From an uncultured Lachnospiraceae bacterium (GTDB lineage: Bacteria > Bacillota > Clostridia > Lachnospirales > Lachnospiraceae), in the NCBI GenBank assembly GCA_910578115.1, contig CAJTPO010000056.1, forward strand, positions 1 through 28,796: 28,796 nucleotides of DNA. The letters are read 5' to 3'. The translations under genes were made by a program, and so were the position numbers. This document shows, one piece after another, positions 16,268 through 24,236 of this stretch (position 1 is its first letter; every line of letters starts with the position of its first letter). The notes beneath the pieces were generated by a model. That model was given only the letters and a program-made list of their open reading frames with translations. It was not told where the DNA came from and made no database searches.

Positions 16268-17066
16268 ATTGTTAGTTTTGCAAAGGAAATCCGCTTAAAT
16301 TCTCTTGGAAAGTGGCTGCTCGACAAAGAGAGAAATTATTTTACTAAAGTAAACGAAAACCAAAAGAAACAAAATGCCGGATTTATTATCTCCGGATTTT
16401 TTGGTGCAGTCTTTACATTGATTCAGCAGAGCGCGGCGTATGCGTATTTACTGTATTGCGTTGCGGGCGGGTAAGGAATTGATTGATGCAGACAGAAATC
16501 ATATAATTGAATTCAGAAATGTCAGCTTCAAATATTCCGGCAGTGATGTATATGCGCTGAAAAATATCAATATCACAATTCCCTTCGGCCAAAAACTCTC
16601 CATTGTTGGGGAAAACGGCGCCGGAAAAACAACATTTGTCAAATTGATGACCAGAATGTATGATTCGACAGAAGGCGAGATCCTTTTAGATGGAGTAAAT
16701 ATCAAAACAATAGACTATGAACAGTATATGAGCTTTTTTTCATCAGTATTTCAGGATTACAAGCTGTTTTCATTTTCTATTAAAGACAATGTTGCATTCG
16801 CACAGCTTATGGACGAAGATAAAGTGAGAGATATTCTTGGGTATGTAGGGTTCGGCGAAAAATAACGTAGTCTGCAAAATGGTATTGATATTTCTGTTTT
16901 TAAGAATTTTGATTAGGAGGGATTTGAACCATCGGGAGGAGAGGGGCAGAAACTTGCTTTGACGCGTGCCTTATATAAAGATGCTCCGACCGTACTTTTG
17001 GACGAACCGAATTTTCAATGCAGTCTCAGTTTTATCGTTAACGATTTTGAAAGCAGGTTGAAGTAG
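16268..17066 (+). pseudogene. decayed peptide/bacteriocin-type ABC exporter
   Basis: Remains of a fused membrane/ATPase exporter. One frame (16268-16474) gives the end of a transmembrane domain, including AKEIRLNSLGKWLLDKERNY and ISGFFGAVFTLIQQSAAYAY. The next frame (from about 16470) gives an ATPase: IEFRNVSFKYSG, Walker A GENGAGKTT and a Q-loop FFSSVFQDYKLF, then an in-frame TAA at 16863. The same frame continues through NGIDISVFKNFD, a TAG at 16914, the signature SGGEGQKLALTRALYKDAP and Walker B TVLLDEP, and then loses homology. About 60 residues normally lying between the domains are missing, so there is an internal deletion, two nonsense changes and a truncated 3' end. No function is expected. 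The bases between the Fic stop (16185) and 16268 hold nothing I recognise. Confidence 0.8.
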
Positions 17067-17189
17067 TTCGAAGTTCTGTTGTTTATTGAGTTATACAAAG
17101 GCAAAGGGGTGCAATATTCTTCCTGTTCATTCAGTGTCAGCAATATCATTTTACCTGTGATACCACTTCTATGTGAACTTAGATCTAAA

Positions 17190-18089
17190 CTAAGGTGCGT
17201 TTGCTGTAAGTTGTTTCAAAACATCTTCAATATCATGATCAATACAAATAGACTGCTTCTTGATTTCTGCCGGAACATAGGCTTCTGATAGATTGATACA
17301 TACATAAGCAGCATTGGGATTGCTGTATGTCATTTGCCAGAACGGGTATTTGATAATTCCCGGCGTATTGTTGCCGACACCCAATTCCAGATATAAAATG
17401 TTTAATCCTTCATGATGGCGGATAAAGTCCTGATACCGCTTAGCCGCTGTATGCCAGCCGCTGTCTTCAACAAAGGTATTATCTGCCCTTAAATTCATTG
17501 ACACAGGCGCACCGCATACGGGACAATGGGGAATTAGCCCGGGCGGAATACGCATATCTTTCTGTTCAGCAACCATTTTTTTAATAATGATTTCATTATC
17601 GTAAGTCGTATCATGACAAGGTTTTGAGCATTGCCATAACCCATAATCGCCCTGCGTATAAAACAGTCTGTGTTTATCAAAACCTGCCTTTTGGAAACAA
17701 TGGTCTACATTAGTCGTCAAAACAAAATAATCTTTGTCCTGTACCAGATTGTATAAATCGTTATAAACAGATTTCGGCGCACTTTGGTAACGGTTGATAA
17801 AAATGTAACGGCTCCAATACGCCCAATATTCCTCTAATGTCTTGTAAGGATAAAAGCCTGCGGTATACATATCCTTAAAACCATATTTTTCTATAAAGTC
17901 CGCAAAATTATCTTCAAAGCGTTTCCCGGAATAGGTAAATCCGGCAGAAGCAGACAGTCCCGCACCTGCGCCGATTACAACAGCGTCAGCGTTTTCGATT
18001 TTCTTTTTTGCTTTTTCTATGGAACGCCGTGCCTGCGTATTATCCCAATAACTGCTTATAGATTTTGTAGTCGCTGTCTTTGAATACAT
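17190..18089 (-). CDS. class M sirtuin (SirTM), macrodomain-linked
   Basis: 299-residue Sir2-fold protein. The NAD site is GAGAGLSASAGF (40-51); TTNVDHCF (125-132) replaces the usual TQNID; QGD at 146-148 stands where classical sirtuins have the catalytic HG; and C154, C158, C189 and C192 form the zinc site. Loss of that histidine and linkage to a macrodomain gene are diagnostic of SirTM, which acts as a protein ADP-ribosyltransferase on lipoylated GcvH-L in Staphylococcus and Streptococcus. The ATG at 18089 has GGAGGT nine bases upstream and lies inside the 3' end of the macrodomain gene (50-base overlap), so translation is coupled. The usual companions GcvH-L and LplA2 are absent from the window, so the target is unknown here. 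Confidence 0.9.
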   Translation of the reverse strand: MYSKTATTKSISSYWDNTQARRSIEKAKKKIENADAVVIGAGAGLSASAGFTYSGKRFEDNFADFIEKYGFKDMYTAGFYPYKTLEEYWAYWSRYIFINRYQSAPKSVYNDLYNLVQDKDYFVLTTNVDHCFQKAGFDKHRLFYTQGDYGLWQCSKPCHDTTYDNEIIIKKMVAEQKDMRIPPGLIPHCPVCGAPVSMNLRADNTFVEDSGWHTAAKRYQDFIRHHEGLNILYLELGVGNNTPGIIKYPFWQMTYSNPNAAYVCINLSEAYVPAEIKKQSICIDHDIEDVLKQLTANAP

Positions 18090-18813
18090 TAAAAACCACC
18101 TCCAGACTGTTTTGATTTTCCTTTTGATAGTCCTGTACCGTTTGTATTGCTGTTTCGGCAGCTTTTTCATTGGGAAAATGAAACTCTCCCGTAGAGATAC
18201 AGCAAAAGGCGATACTTCTCAAATGATAGGCAGCTGCAAGTTCCAGACAGGAACGGTAACAGTCTGATAACAGGTCGCAGTCTTTCCCGGTAACTGCCCC
18301 GTGGATGATCGGACCGACAGTGTGAAGAACGTAACGGCATGGAAGATTATAGGCTTTTGTGATTTTTGCCTTTCCCGTAGGTTCTTCTGTTTTCTGCTTT
18401 TTCATGATACGGGAACATTCCAGACGAAGCTCCACGCCTGCGGCAGAATGTATCGCATTGTCTATACATCCGTGGCAGGGAACGAAACAACCTAACATGG
18501 CACTGTTAGCCGCATTTACGATAGCGTCTACGGACAGACGGGTAATATCGCCCTGCCATAAATAAATTCCCGGACAGGCCAATGGAATATCTGATAATGA
18601 AATAGTTCCTTTTTGTGTACATTCTTCCTGTAAATATGCGTCCTGTACATCCAAAAATTCTTTTGAAACTGTTTTTGGCGGGCGAATGTTCATTAGGGAA
18701 CGCAACAGACGTTTCCTTGCTGTATCCTGAGCCGGAATATCTATTGCTTTCAATTCGTTATTTTCACTTTGAAGATAGTTGATCAGAAAAGTAAGCCTTT
18801 CTGTTTGTGTCAT
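18040..18813 (-). CDS. zinc macrodomain protein, probable ADP-ribosyl hydrolase
   Basis: 257 residues: an N-terminal helical part (1-80) and a macrodomain from about 84. Key features are WQGDITRLSVDAIVNAANSA (87-106, with Asp89 and Asn100/Asn103 for ADP-ribose), GCFVPCHGCIDNAIHSAAG (108-126), whose Cys/His/Cys set binds zinc in this subclass, and the late phosphate loop CISTGEFHFP. Zinc macrodomains encoded with SirTM remove the ADP-ribose that SirTM adds, giving a reversible switch linked to oxidative stress and lipoate metabolism in known species. AAGGAG lies before the ATG at 18813. It is the first gene of the two-gene unit and is divergent from an HxlR regulator, which may control it. Confidence 0.92.
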   Translation of the reverse strand: MTQTERLTFLINYLQSENNELKAIDIPAQDTARKRLLRSLMNIRPPKTVSKEFLDVQDAYLQEECTQKGTISLSDIPLACPGIYLWQGDITRLSVDAIVNAANSAMLGCFVPCHGCIDNAIHSAAGVELRLECSRIMKKQKTEEPTGKAKITKAYNLPCRYVLHTVGPIIHGAVTGKDCDLLSDCYRSCLELAAAYHLRSIAFCCISTGEFHFPNEKAAETAIQTVQDYQKENQNSLEVVFNVFKDSDYKIYKQLLG

Positions 18814-18845
18814 AACGTTCTCCTTTCTATCGCCTGCAAGGGGCG

Positions 18846-18983
18846 TTAAACATGTTCCTGTTTTATTTTTGCGTGACAGGCGGAAATGAGTGATATAACA
18901 GGCTGCTTTTTAAGTCGTTCATAAAAGGCTTTACCTTTAGCTGTCAGAAAAAAGCCTGTCTTTATCTGATAACATAATATCAA
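18846..18983 (-). pseudogene. possible C-terminal fragment of an unknown protein
   Basis: In the 384-base gap between the macrodomain and HxlR genes, one minus-strand frame of about 45 codons reads like a protein end (TGFFLTAKGKAFYERLKKQP), with a stop at 18846. No ribosome site precedes it. It may be the remnant of a displaced regulator; I do not recognise it. Confidence 0.2.
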
Positions 18984-19002
18984 TCACACAAGTAACTGAA
19001 AA

Positions 19003-19031
19003 GTTGTTTTTGTCGGTTTGACAAAAACAAC
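19003..19031. repeat. perfect 12-bp inverted repeat in the macro/hxlR intergenic region
   Basis: GTTGTTTTTGTC - GGTTT - GACAAAAACAAC is a perfect 12-bp dyad with a 5-base loop. On the minus strand a possible promoter for the macrodomain gene (TTTTCA, 17 bases, TATTAT at about 18973) begins immediately after it. It could be an operator or a weak bidirectional terminator. Confidence 0.5.
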
Positions 19032-19083
19032 AAAATGAATATTCTGCTGTATCGATTGAACTGCTTATTTTGTTTTTTGCGGC

Positions 19084-19112
19084 TTGTTTGTTCTCGCCTG
19101 TAAGTTTATAAT
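19084..19112 (+). promoter_or_regulatory. sigma-A type promoter of the hxlR gene
   Basis: TTGTTT at 19084-19089 and a perfect TATAAT at 19107-19112 are separated by 17 bases. Transcription would begin near 19119, leaving a leader of about 80 bases that contains the palindrome at 19156-19177. Confidence 0.65.
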
Positions 19113-19155
19113 ATAGCTGTAAAGAGGAAACGTAAAGTAAGCACTTTATTGTGCC

Positions 19156-19177
19156 ATAGTTACCAAAAGGCAACTAT
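19156..19177. promoter_or_regulatory. candidate HxlR operator
   Basis: ATAGTTACC - AAAA - GGCAACTAT is an inverted repeat of 9-bp arms with one mismatch, placed between the hxlR promoter and its start codon. HxlR dimers bind such sites and often repress their own gene. The distance to the divergent macrodomain gene makes joint control possible but unproven. Confidence 0.45.
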
Positions 19178-19197
19178 TGTGAAGAAATGGGGTTTTT

Positions 19198-19518
19198 ATG
19201 GGAAAAAATTTACCAGCCTGTCCGGTGGAAACTACTTTAATGCTTATCAGTGACCGTTGGAAAGTGTTGATTATTCGTGATTTATTAGACGGTACGAAGC
19301 GATTTGGAGAAATAAGAAAATCTGTTGGGAATGTATCTCAAAAAGTTTTAACGGCAAATTTGCGCTCGATGGAAGATAGCGGGCTGCTTACCCGAAAGGT
19401 ATATCCAGAAGTACCGCCACGGGTAGAATATACTTTAACGGAAACAGGATATAGTTTAAAACCTGTTTTAGATGCTATGGTGGCGTGGGGGACAGAATAT
19501 AAACAAAAAAACGGCTGA
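19198..19518 (+). CDS. HxlR-family winged-helix regulator
   Basis: 106-residue HxlR protein: CPVETTLMLISDRWKVLIIR near the N-terminus, then LLDGTKRFGEIRKS, SQKVLTANLRSMEDSGLL as the recognition helix, and the wing KVYPEVPPRVEYTLTETG. Cys8 in CPVE is the conserved N-terminal cysteine that in some family members (HypR, YodB-like) senses electrophiles or oxidants. That would suit control of the neighbouring SirTM/macrodomain pair, known from other species to answer to oxidative stress; this link is inference. The ribosome site is weak (TGGGG). A hairpin with CCGGGAAA arms follows the stop. Confidence 0.92.
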   Translation: MGKNLPACPVETTLMLISDRWKVLIIRDLLDGTKRFGEIRKSVGNVSQKVLTANLRSMEDSGLLTRKVYPEVPPRVEYTLTETGYSLKPVLDAMVAWGTEYKQKNG

Positions 19519-19529
19519 AATTAAAAATA

Positions 19530-19565
19530 CCGGGAAACAGCAATCTGCAGACTGCCATTTCCCGG
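19530..19565. terminator. hairpin between hxlR and the cotJC 3' end
   Basis: CCGGGAAA (19530-19537) pairs perfectly with TTTCCCGG (19558-19565). It sits 11 bases after the hxlR stop and 75 bases beyond the minus-strand cotJC stop. A-rich DNA on its left and T-containing DNA on its right would let it serve either strand. Confidence 0.5.
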
Positions 19566-19640
19566 CGTTTCATTATTCCCTATTTTGAGCAGGCAGGAAT
19601 TGGTTCTTTAATTTTAATAAGCCGCTGATTTCAATGACCT

Positions 19641-19844
19641 TTATTTGGTGCAGTCAAAGCCGGGATTAAACGCATAGAAGTTCTTTTCATTTAATCTGTC
19701 CTGTACGATTCTCAGGGCTTCACCGAACCTTTGGAAGTGCACAATCTCTCTTGCCCGCAGGAACTTGATTGGTTCACAGACGTCAGGATCGTCTCTCACA
19801 AGGCGCAGGATGTTATCGTAAGTGCTGCGTGCTTTTTGCTCTGC
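19641..19844 (-). CDS. cotJC: cotJC 3' segment, separated from its 5' part by an inserted element
   Basis: Encodes the last third of spore-coat protein CotJC (manganese-catalase family): AEQKARSTYDNILRL, then EPIKFLRAREIVHFQRFGEA and NFYAFNPGFD, ending at a TAA at 19641. The frame runs on upstream to 19961, but those extra residues come from element DNA and do not resemble CotJC. There is no start or ribosome site. The matching 5' part lies at 24485-24891 in the same orientation. Deleting one TCTGC copy and the DNA between gives 407 + 199 = 606 bases, an exact 202-codon frame including the stop, with DMAAEQKAR across the joint. As it stands, this segment is not translated unless the element leaves. 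Confidence 0.9.
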   Translation of the reverse strand, partial: AEQKARSTYDNILRLVRDDPDVCEPIKFLRAREIVHFQRFGEALRIVQDRLNEKNFYAFNPGFDCTK

Positions 19845-19864
19845 TGCAATCATATAAGAACAAC
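19840..19864. other. attachment site, left end (core plus arm)
   Basis: Core TCTGC at 19840-19844, then ten bases, then the arm TAAGAACAAC (19855-19864) inside the element. The recombinase stop codon is 24 bases further in, the usual place for a serine-integrase site. Confidence 0.75.
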
Positions 19865-19887
19865 TTTTGATTAATAAGTTCATGGAG

Positions 19888-21447
19888 TTAGAAACTCCAG
19901 TGAATTTCAATCGGAACGTCCTTTGTTCCCGGAATACGCTTGCCAACGGATATATAATCAATCAGCGTTTCCACGATTTCACGGGTAAGGTGTTCCAAGT
20001 TGGTGTATTGTTCAATCAGTTCGCGGCGATTGTCGCCCGCCGCTTGTTTTTCTTCGATTTCAGATAACTGCTTTTGTCCGTCTGCGATTACACGCTCCAA
20101 GCGGTCGCGGTCTGTGGCAAATTCCTTTGACATTTCCACATAATCGCTATCGGATATTAAGCCCTTTACCTTATCCATGTAAAGCTCCCGAATCCCTTTT
20201 GAATATTCCGCAACCTTTTTTTCATAGACTGCTATATCAGAAAGCAGGCGGTTTTTTTGTCCTTGCAAGTTATCACTAAATTCAATATTCTGCTCTAACT
20301 CGTCTATGTCAAGATACTCGGCTGCTAAACGGTTCAGCTCGCGGGTTACAAGCTGCTCCAATTTATCAACAGAGATAAAGGAACCAATACAAGCGTCTTT
20401 CGCTACATGGCGATTTGAGCATTGCAGATAGTGTTTGCCTCGATTTTTGGAAGATCGCATAGTATAACCGCAGTTGGCACACCGGGCTTTTCTTGCGAAT
20501 AAACCTATTGTACCAATATCAAAGGGTTTTGCCCTCTGTGAGATTAACGCCTGTACTCTGTCCCATAGCTCACGGTCAATGATTGGCTCATGGGTTCCCT
20601 CCACAATATACCATTCACTTTTGGGGCGGGGTTTGTTCTGTTTTGTCTTATAGGATACGCTGCCATATTTACCCTGCACCATATTTCCGATATAAATTTC
20701 ATTTATCAGCATATCAGAGATAGCAAAGTATTTCCAAAGTGTGCTGTTTTTGGTTTTGGGCTGCTGGTAGCGTAAACCATGCAAACGCTTGTATTCAGTT
20801 GGATTAGGTATGCCCCGGTCATTGAGTATACGGGCGATTGCGGTTTTTCCGTAACCTTGTGCAAATAGGGTAAATACTTCACGGACAACGGCTGCGGCTT
20901 CTTCGTCGATGATCAAATGTCCCTTTTGACCGGGGTCTTTCTTGTAACCGTAAAGAGCAAACGCGCCAATGTGAAAACCGTTTACCCGTCTGTTTGTTAA
21001 AACGCTGCGGATATTTTCGGACATATCCTCTAAGTACCATTCATTAACAAGCCCGTTGATTTGACGGGATTTTTTATTTCCCTTGTTTGCAGTGTCTGCG
21101 TTGTCAACAATGCTGATGAAGCGAATACCCCAAATAGGGAAAAGTCCGTGTATGTACTTTTCAACAAGTTCCAGCTCACGGGTAAAACGTGACTGTGTTT
21201 TGCAGAGGATAATATCAAATTTGTGCTGCTGTGCGTCCTTTAGCAGACGGTTAAATTCCGGGCGGCGTCTGTCAGCTCCCGTATAGTCGTCGTCGCTGTA
21301 AATATTGTAAAGTTCCCACCCCTGTTCCATGGCATATTGCAGTAACATTGATTTCTGGTTTTGGATACTGCCAGAGTCATCAGTCTCAGATTGCTTGTTT
21401 TTGTCTTCCTCGGATAAGCGGCAGTAAATAGCTACTTTCATATTCAT
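19888..21447 (-). CDS. large serine recombinase
   Basis: 519 residues. The resolvase domain has AIYCRLSEED with catalytic Ser12, and the arginine/Asp motifs YSDDDYTGADRRRPEFNRLL and QSRFTRELELVEKYI. The recombinase domain follows (GYKKDPGQKGHLIIDEEAAA, YGKTAIARILNDRGIPNP). A zinc ribbon comes next (CANCGYT ... CSNRHVAKDAC), and then a long coiled coil (about 370-480) that in this family governs attL x attR synapsis. Such enzymes integrate alone and excise only with a directionality factor. The gene ends 43 bases from the left core. AAGGAGGG precedes the start (ATG 21447; a second ATG two codons later is possible). It should integrate and excise the element in cotJC. Confidence 0.96.
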   Translation of the reverse strand: MNMKVAIYCRLSEEDKNKQSETDDSGSIQNQKSMLLQYAMEQGWELYNIYSDDDYTGADRRRPEFNRLLKDAQQHKFDIILCKTQSRFTRELELVEKYIHGLFPIWGIRFISIVDNADTANKGNKKSRQINGLVNEWYLEDMSENIRSVLTNRRVNGFHIGAFALYGYKKDPGQKGHLIIDEEAAAVVREVFTLFAQGYGKTAIARILNDRGIPNPTEYKRLHGLRYQQPKTKNSTLWKYFAISDMLINEIYIGNMVQGKYGSVSYKTKQNKPRPKSEWYIVEGTHEPIIDRELWDRVQALISQRAKPFDIGTIGLFARKARCANCGYTMRSSKNRGKHYLQCSNRHVAKDACIGSFISVDKLEQLVTRELNRLAAEYLDIDELEQNIEFSDNLQGQKNRLLSDIAVYEKKVAEYSKGIRELYMDKVKGLISDSDYVEMSKEFATDRDRLERVIADGQKQLSEIEEKQAAGDNRRELIEQYTNLEHLTREIVETLIDYISVGKRIPGTKDVPIEIHWSF

Positions 21448-21498
21448 TCGTTTTTATCCCTCCTTAAGAGATAAAAACAAGTCTGCTCCATATACCTA

Positions 21499-21527
21499 TT
21501 TATACATGGCAGCAAAAAACTTGTAAA
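21499..21527 (-). promoter_or_regulatory. sigma-A type promoter of the recombinase gene
   Basis: On the minus strand TTTACA (21527-21522) and TATAAA (21504-21499) are separated by exactly 17 bases, about 50 bases before the recombinase start. It abuts the stop codon of the small upstream CDS. This suggests that the recombinase is made in vegetative cells, with timing of excision set by another factor. Confidence 0.6.
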
Positions 21528-21713
21528 TTATCGTTCCACTTCAACTGATTTATTGTTAAACACAGGGAGGGCAGGAGAAGACTGACATCCATTGTTTTTC
21601 TCAAGCTGGTTGATAAGGTGAATCCATGCTTTAGTAAAATTATCTTTAGAAGTTGTGCTTTCCCCATTCTTAAAAATATTTTTGCAAATTTTTTCTGAGT
21701 CTGTATTGGACAA
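21528..21713 (-). CDS. small 61-residue protein encoded upstream of the recombinase
   Basis: Short CDS with a TTG start behind a strong AAAGGGAGG site seven bases away. The product (SNTDSEKICKNIFKNG, then TSKDNFTKAWIHLINQLEKN) is hydrophilic, probably helical, and unknown to me by family. It runs in the recombinase direction and ends 80 bases before that gene. A small basic or mixed-charge protein next to a serine integrase is a candidate recombination directionality factor, but nothing in the sequence proves it. The overlapping 80-residue frame (21500-21742) lacks a comparable start signal. The DNA from 21714 to 21934 holds no clear gene; a 42-codon plus-strand frame from 21736 is doubtful. 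Confidence 0.6.
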   Translation of the reverse strand: MSNTDSEKICKNIFKNGESTTSKDNFTKAWIHLINQLEKNNGCQSSPALPVFNNKSVEVER

Positions 21714-21934
21714 AATATTGCCTCCCTTTGCTTATATGACAACGTATGTAGAATTACTTGTACGTTATGCTGATTTTATGAAAATGAAACTTGCTTTAAT
21801 TATCCTGAATTCAGGACAGGCTGCTTTTCAGGATAGCTTTGAAAAACAATGTATTGCGGATTAATATTGTAATTGATATTATTATAGTTGAATAAATAGA
21901 AAGCTGGGAAATATTATAAAGATATGGTGGAAAT

Positions 21935-22799
21935 ATGAAGAAGCGTTTACTGATAGGAAATGGTTTTGACATACAATTTGGCGGACGCGCATTTACCAGT
22001 CAATTTATTATTCAGCGAATAAAGTATAGAGCATAAATGGGGATATATGACTCACTTTTTGAGAAAACAATAAGTGGTCAGGAAATTGTTGCTATTGTAG
22101 AGGGATTTGTAACAGAGGCTAACAGTCTCATGAGTGGAAAGTATGACCAATATATTCAGGATGCAGGCCATGCAAACATCAAAACCATTAGAATACGAAA
22201 CAATACTGACCAAAATTCGTCACCCAGAGCTAAAAATGGCGTATGATTATCATTTTGCTGAATTTGGCAAGATTACTGGTGAATTACATATAATTGGGAT
22301 GTCGCCTAATAATGATGGACATATTTTGAATAGTATATGGAGTAATAAAAACCTTGAAAAGATAGTTTTCTATTATAAGACAAACACAGATAAAGATTTT
22401 ATAGATGCACATCTCCCGAGAATTTTTCAATGTGAACATGTTGATGGCTTGTGGGATAGTATAGGGTGTAGAAAACCTGTGTATAACATTAAAATGCAAG
22501 TGAATGACAGGAAGGCAATTGAGAAGTATATCGGTATTTTTAATGCACTGGCACAGGATCGCGTTACTGCAGATGAAGTTGTTGAAGAAATAAGTAAATA
22601 CCCGCAATTTGAAAGGGAACGCTTGTGTAAGCTGGCAAAGGACGATATGCAGGAGAGGAATCCGGGAAATATACCTGCTGATGAAAGAGGGTTTCTTTTA
22701 CAGACTGCGAGTATAAGCAATATTGCATTGTCAGAAGGTATTTCTCCATCCGCTTTATATGTTTTGTGCGTTATGAATTATGATGAATACTTTAAGTGA
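21935..22799 (+). pseudogene. AbiH-family phage-resistance gene, inactivated
   Basis: The 5' end reads KKRLLIGNGFDIQFGGRAFT, the nucleotide-binding start typical of abortive-infection AbiH proteins, and stops at TAA 22034-22036. Directly in frame it resumes with MGIYDSLFEKTISG, so a single nonsense change is enough. A second lesion at about 22150-22200 shifts the frame by one base into the 22134-22799 reading, which supplies the rest (ITGELHIIGMSPNNDGHIL, IFNALAQDRV). The combined length of about 288 codons fits AbiH. Intact relatives abort phage infection. Here the gene looks dead unless the lesions are sequencing errors. Confidence 0.75.
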
Positions 22800-22847
22800 A
22801 TAGGACAGAGGAATTGCAAGCAAATATTTTTATGGGAGGCAACGAAA

Positions 22848-24230
22848 ATGACAACAGAATTAATGCGTCAATTGCTTTCAAAAGATGAAAAGATAACGAT
22901 AGAATATAAAGAATGCCAGAATGGAATTTATGATGATGTGTATGAGACAGTGTGCTCCTTTTCCAATCGCTATGGTGGCTACATCATTATGGGGGTAAAA
23001 GACAGTGGAATCCCAATAGGCCTTAACCGGAACATGATCAAGGACATGAAGAAAAATTTTGTGAATCAATTAAACAATTCTGATAAGATGTCGCCTACTT
23101 TATACTTGTCGATAGAAGAGTTTGAATATGACGGAATGATGTTGCTATGGGTATACGTGCCGCCCACATCTACCGTTGAAAAATGTGCGAACAGAATATA
23201 TGACCGAAATGAAGATGGCGATATGGATATCACAGATTCACCTATTCAGCTTCAAAATATGTACAACAGAAAAAGCAATACTTATGTGGAACATAAAATA
23301 TTCCCATATGTTTCACTGGATGATTTACGTCTGGATTTGATGAATAAGGTACGGAATCTTGTCAAAAGCCGCAAACCGGATCATGATTGGCTCCAAATGT
23401 CTGATCAGGATATTTTGAAAAGTGCCGGATTGTGGGAAAAGGATTTTTCGTCGGGAGTGCAGGGATACAATCTTGCAGGAGTACTGTTGTTCGGTAAAGA
23501 TGAAGTGATACGCTCCTGCTGTCCGGGTTATGTAACAGATGCAATTTATCGGGTTGAAAATTTAGACCGCTATGATGACAGATTGCAGGTTGCAACCAAT
23601 TTGATTGAATCATACGAGCTTCTTATGGAATTTGTTGCCAAGCATACTTCTGATAAATTTTTTCTTGTAGATAATGTAAATACAAGTATAAGAGACCTGA
23701 TAGCAAGAGAGGTTATTGGCAATATATTAGTCCATAGAGATTTTTCCAGCGCTTATCCGGCAAAGCTGATTATTGAAAAAGACTGGTTAAAAACAGAGAA
23801 CTGGTGCGTGCCCAGACGGCATGGAAATATCATGAGCGATGAATTTACGCCATATCCTAAAAATCCATTGATACAGCAATTTTTTGCAAATATTGGACGA
23901 ACTGACACAATTGGTTCCGGTGTCAGAAATCTTTATAAATATACGCCAATCTATTCTGAAGGCGGAAAGCCGGAACTATTTGAAGATGATGTTTTTAAAA
24001 TTTCTATTCCTCTGAATAAAATAGCGGCAGAGTCAGCAAAGGAAAGTAAGACATTATCTAAAAGAGAACAGAAAATTTATGATATGATTTGTGAAAATAT
24101 TCATCTGTCAGTGGAACAGGTCATGGCAGAATTGGATATTTCAAGGGCAACCGTGTTCAGAGATTATGCAAAAATTAAAAGAATCACAGGTGCAGCATAT
24201 GATAAAAACATCTCAACATGGACTTTATAA
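22848..24230 (+). CDS. AlbA_2/Schlafen-type ATP-binding regulator with C-terminal HTH
   Basis: 460-residue protein. An N-terminal AlbA_2 (divergent AAA_4) domain has IEYKECQNGIYDDVYETVCS and FSNRYGGYIIMGVKDSG (about 18-55). A middle region has ARLIAREVIGN-like LIAREVIGNILVHRDFS and GRTDTIGSGVRNLY, the HATPase_c_4-like part seen in RecG-like regulators. A C-terminal winged helix-turn-helix (about 403-447) has LSVEQVMAELDISRATVFRD. Members are annotated as regulators, and some AlbA_2/Schlafen proteins take part in phage defence. It has a good ribosome site (GGGAGG) and lies 48 bases after the broken abiH. The repeat array just downstream is a candidate binding site. It is cargo of the cotJC element, and its true function is unknown. 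Confidence 0.85.
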   Translation: MTTELMRQLLSKDEKITIEYKECQNGIYDDVYETVCSFSNRYGGYIIMGVKDSGIPIGLNRNMIKDMKKNFVNQLNNSDKMSPTLYLSIEEFEYDGMMLLWVYVPPTSTVEKCANRIYDRNEDGDMDITDSPIQLQNMYNRKSNTYVEHKIFPYVSLDDLRLDLMNKVRNLVKSRKPDHDWLQMSDQDILKSAGLWEKDFSSGVQGYNLAGVLLFGKDEVIRSCCPGYVTDAIYRVENLDRYDDRLQVATNLIESYELLMEFVAKHTSDKFFLVDNVNTSIRDLIAREVIGNILVHRDFSSAYPAKLIIEKDWLKTENWCVPRRHGNIMSDEFTPYPKNPLIQQFFANIGRTDTIGSGVRNLYKYTPIYSEGGKPELFEDDVFKISIPLNKIAAESAKESKTLSKREQKIYDMICENIHLSVEQVMAELDISRATVFRDYAKIKRITGAAYDKNISTWTL

Positions 24231-24236
24231 AATCTC

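Noticed and set aside
17079..17288. Plus-strand 69-residue frame after the dead ABC gene.
   Set aside because: It overlaps the end of the sirtuin gene antisense, lacks a ribosome site and has no recognisable sequence features.
18937..19173. 78-residue minus-strand open frame upstream of the macrodomain gene.
   Set aside because: No ribosome site, protein-like composition is poor, and it overlaps the hxlR promoter and operator and the 12-bp dyad.
19641..19961. A stand-alone 106-residue minus-strand gene.
   Set aside because: Its last 66 residues are the CotJC C-terminus, and the upstream part is element DNA with no start signal. It is the 3' piece of the split gene.
21655..21864. Plus-strand 69-residue frame, or a 42-residue holin-like toxin from 21736.
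   Set aside because: No ribosome site, overlaps the better supported minus-strand small gene, and the hydrophobic stretch is short and not a clear toxin match.
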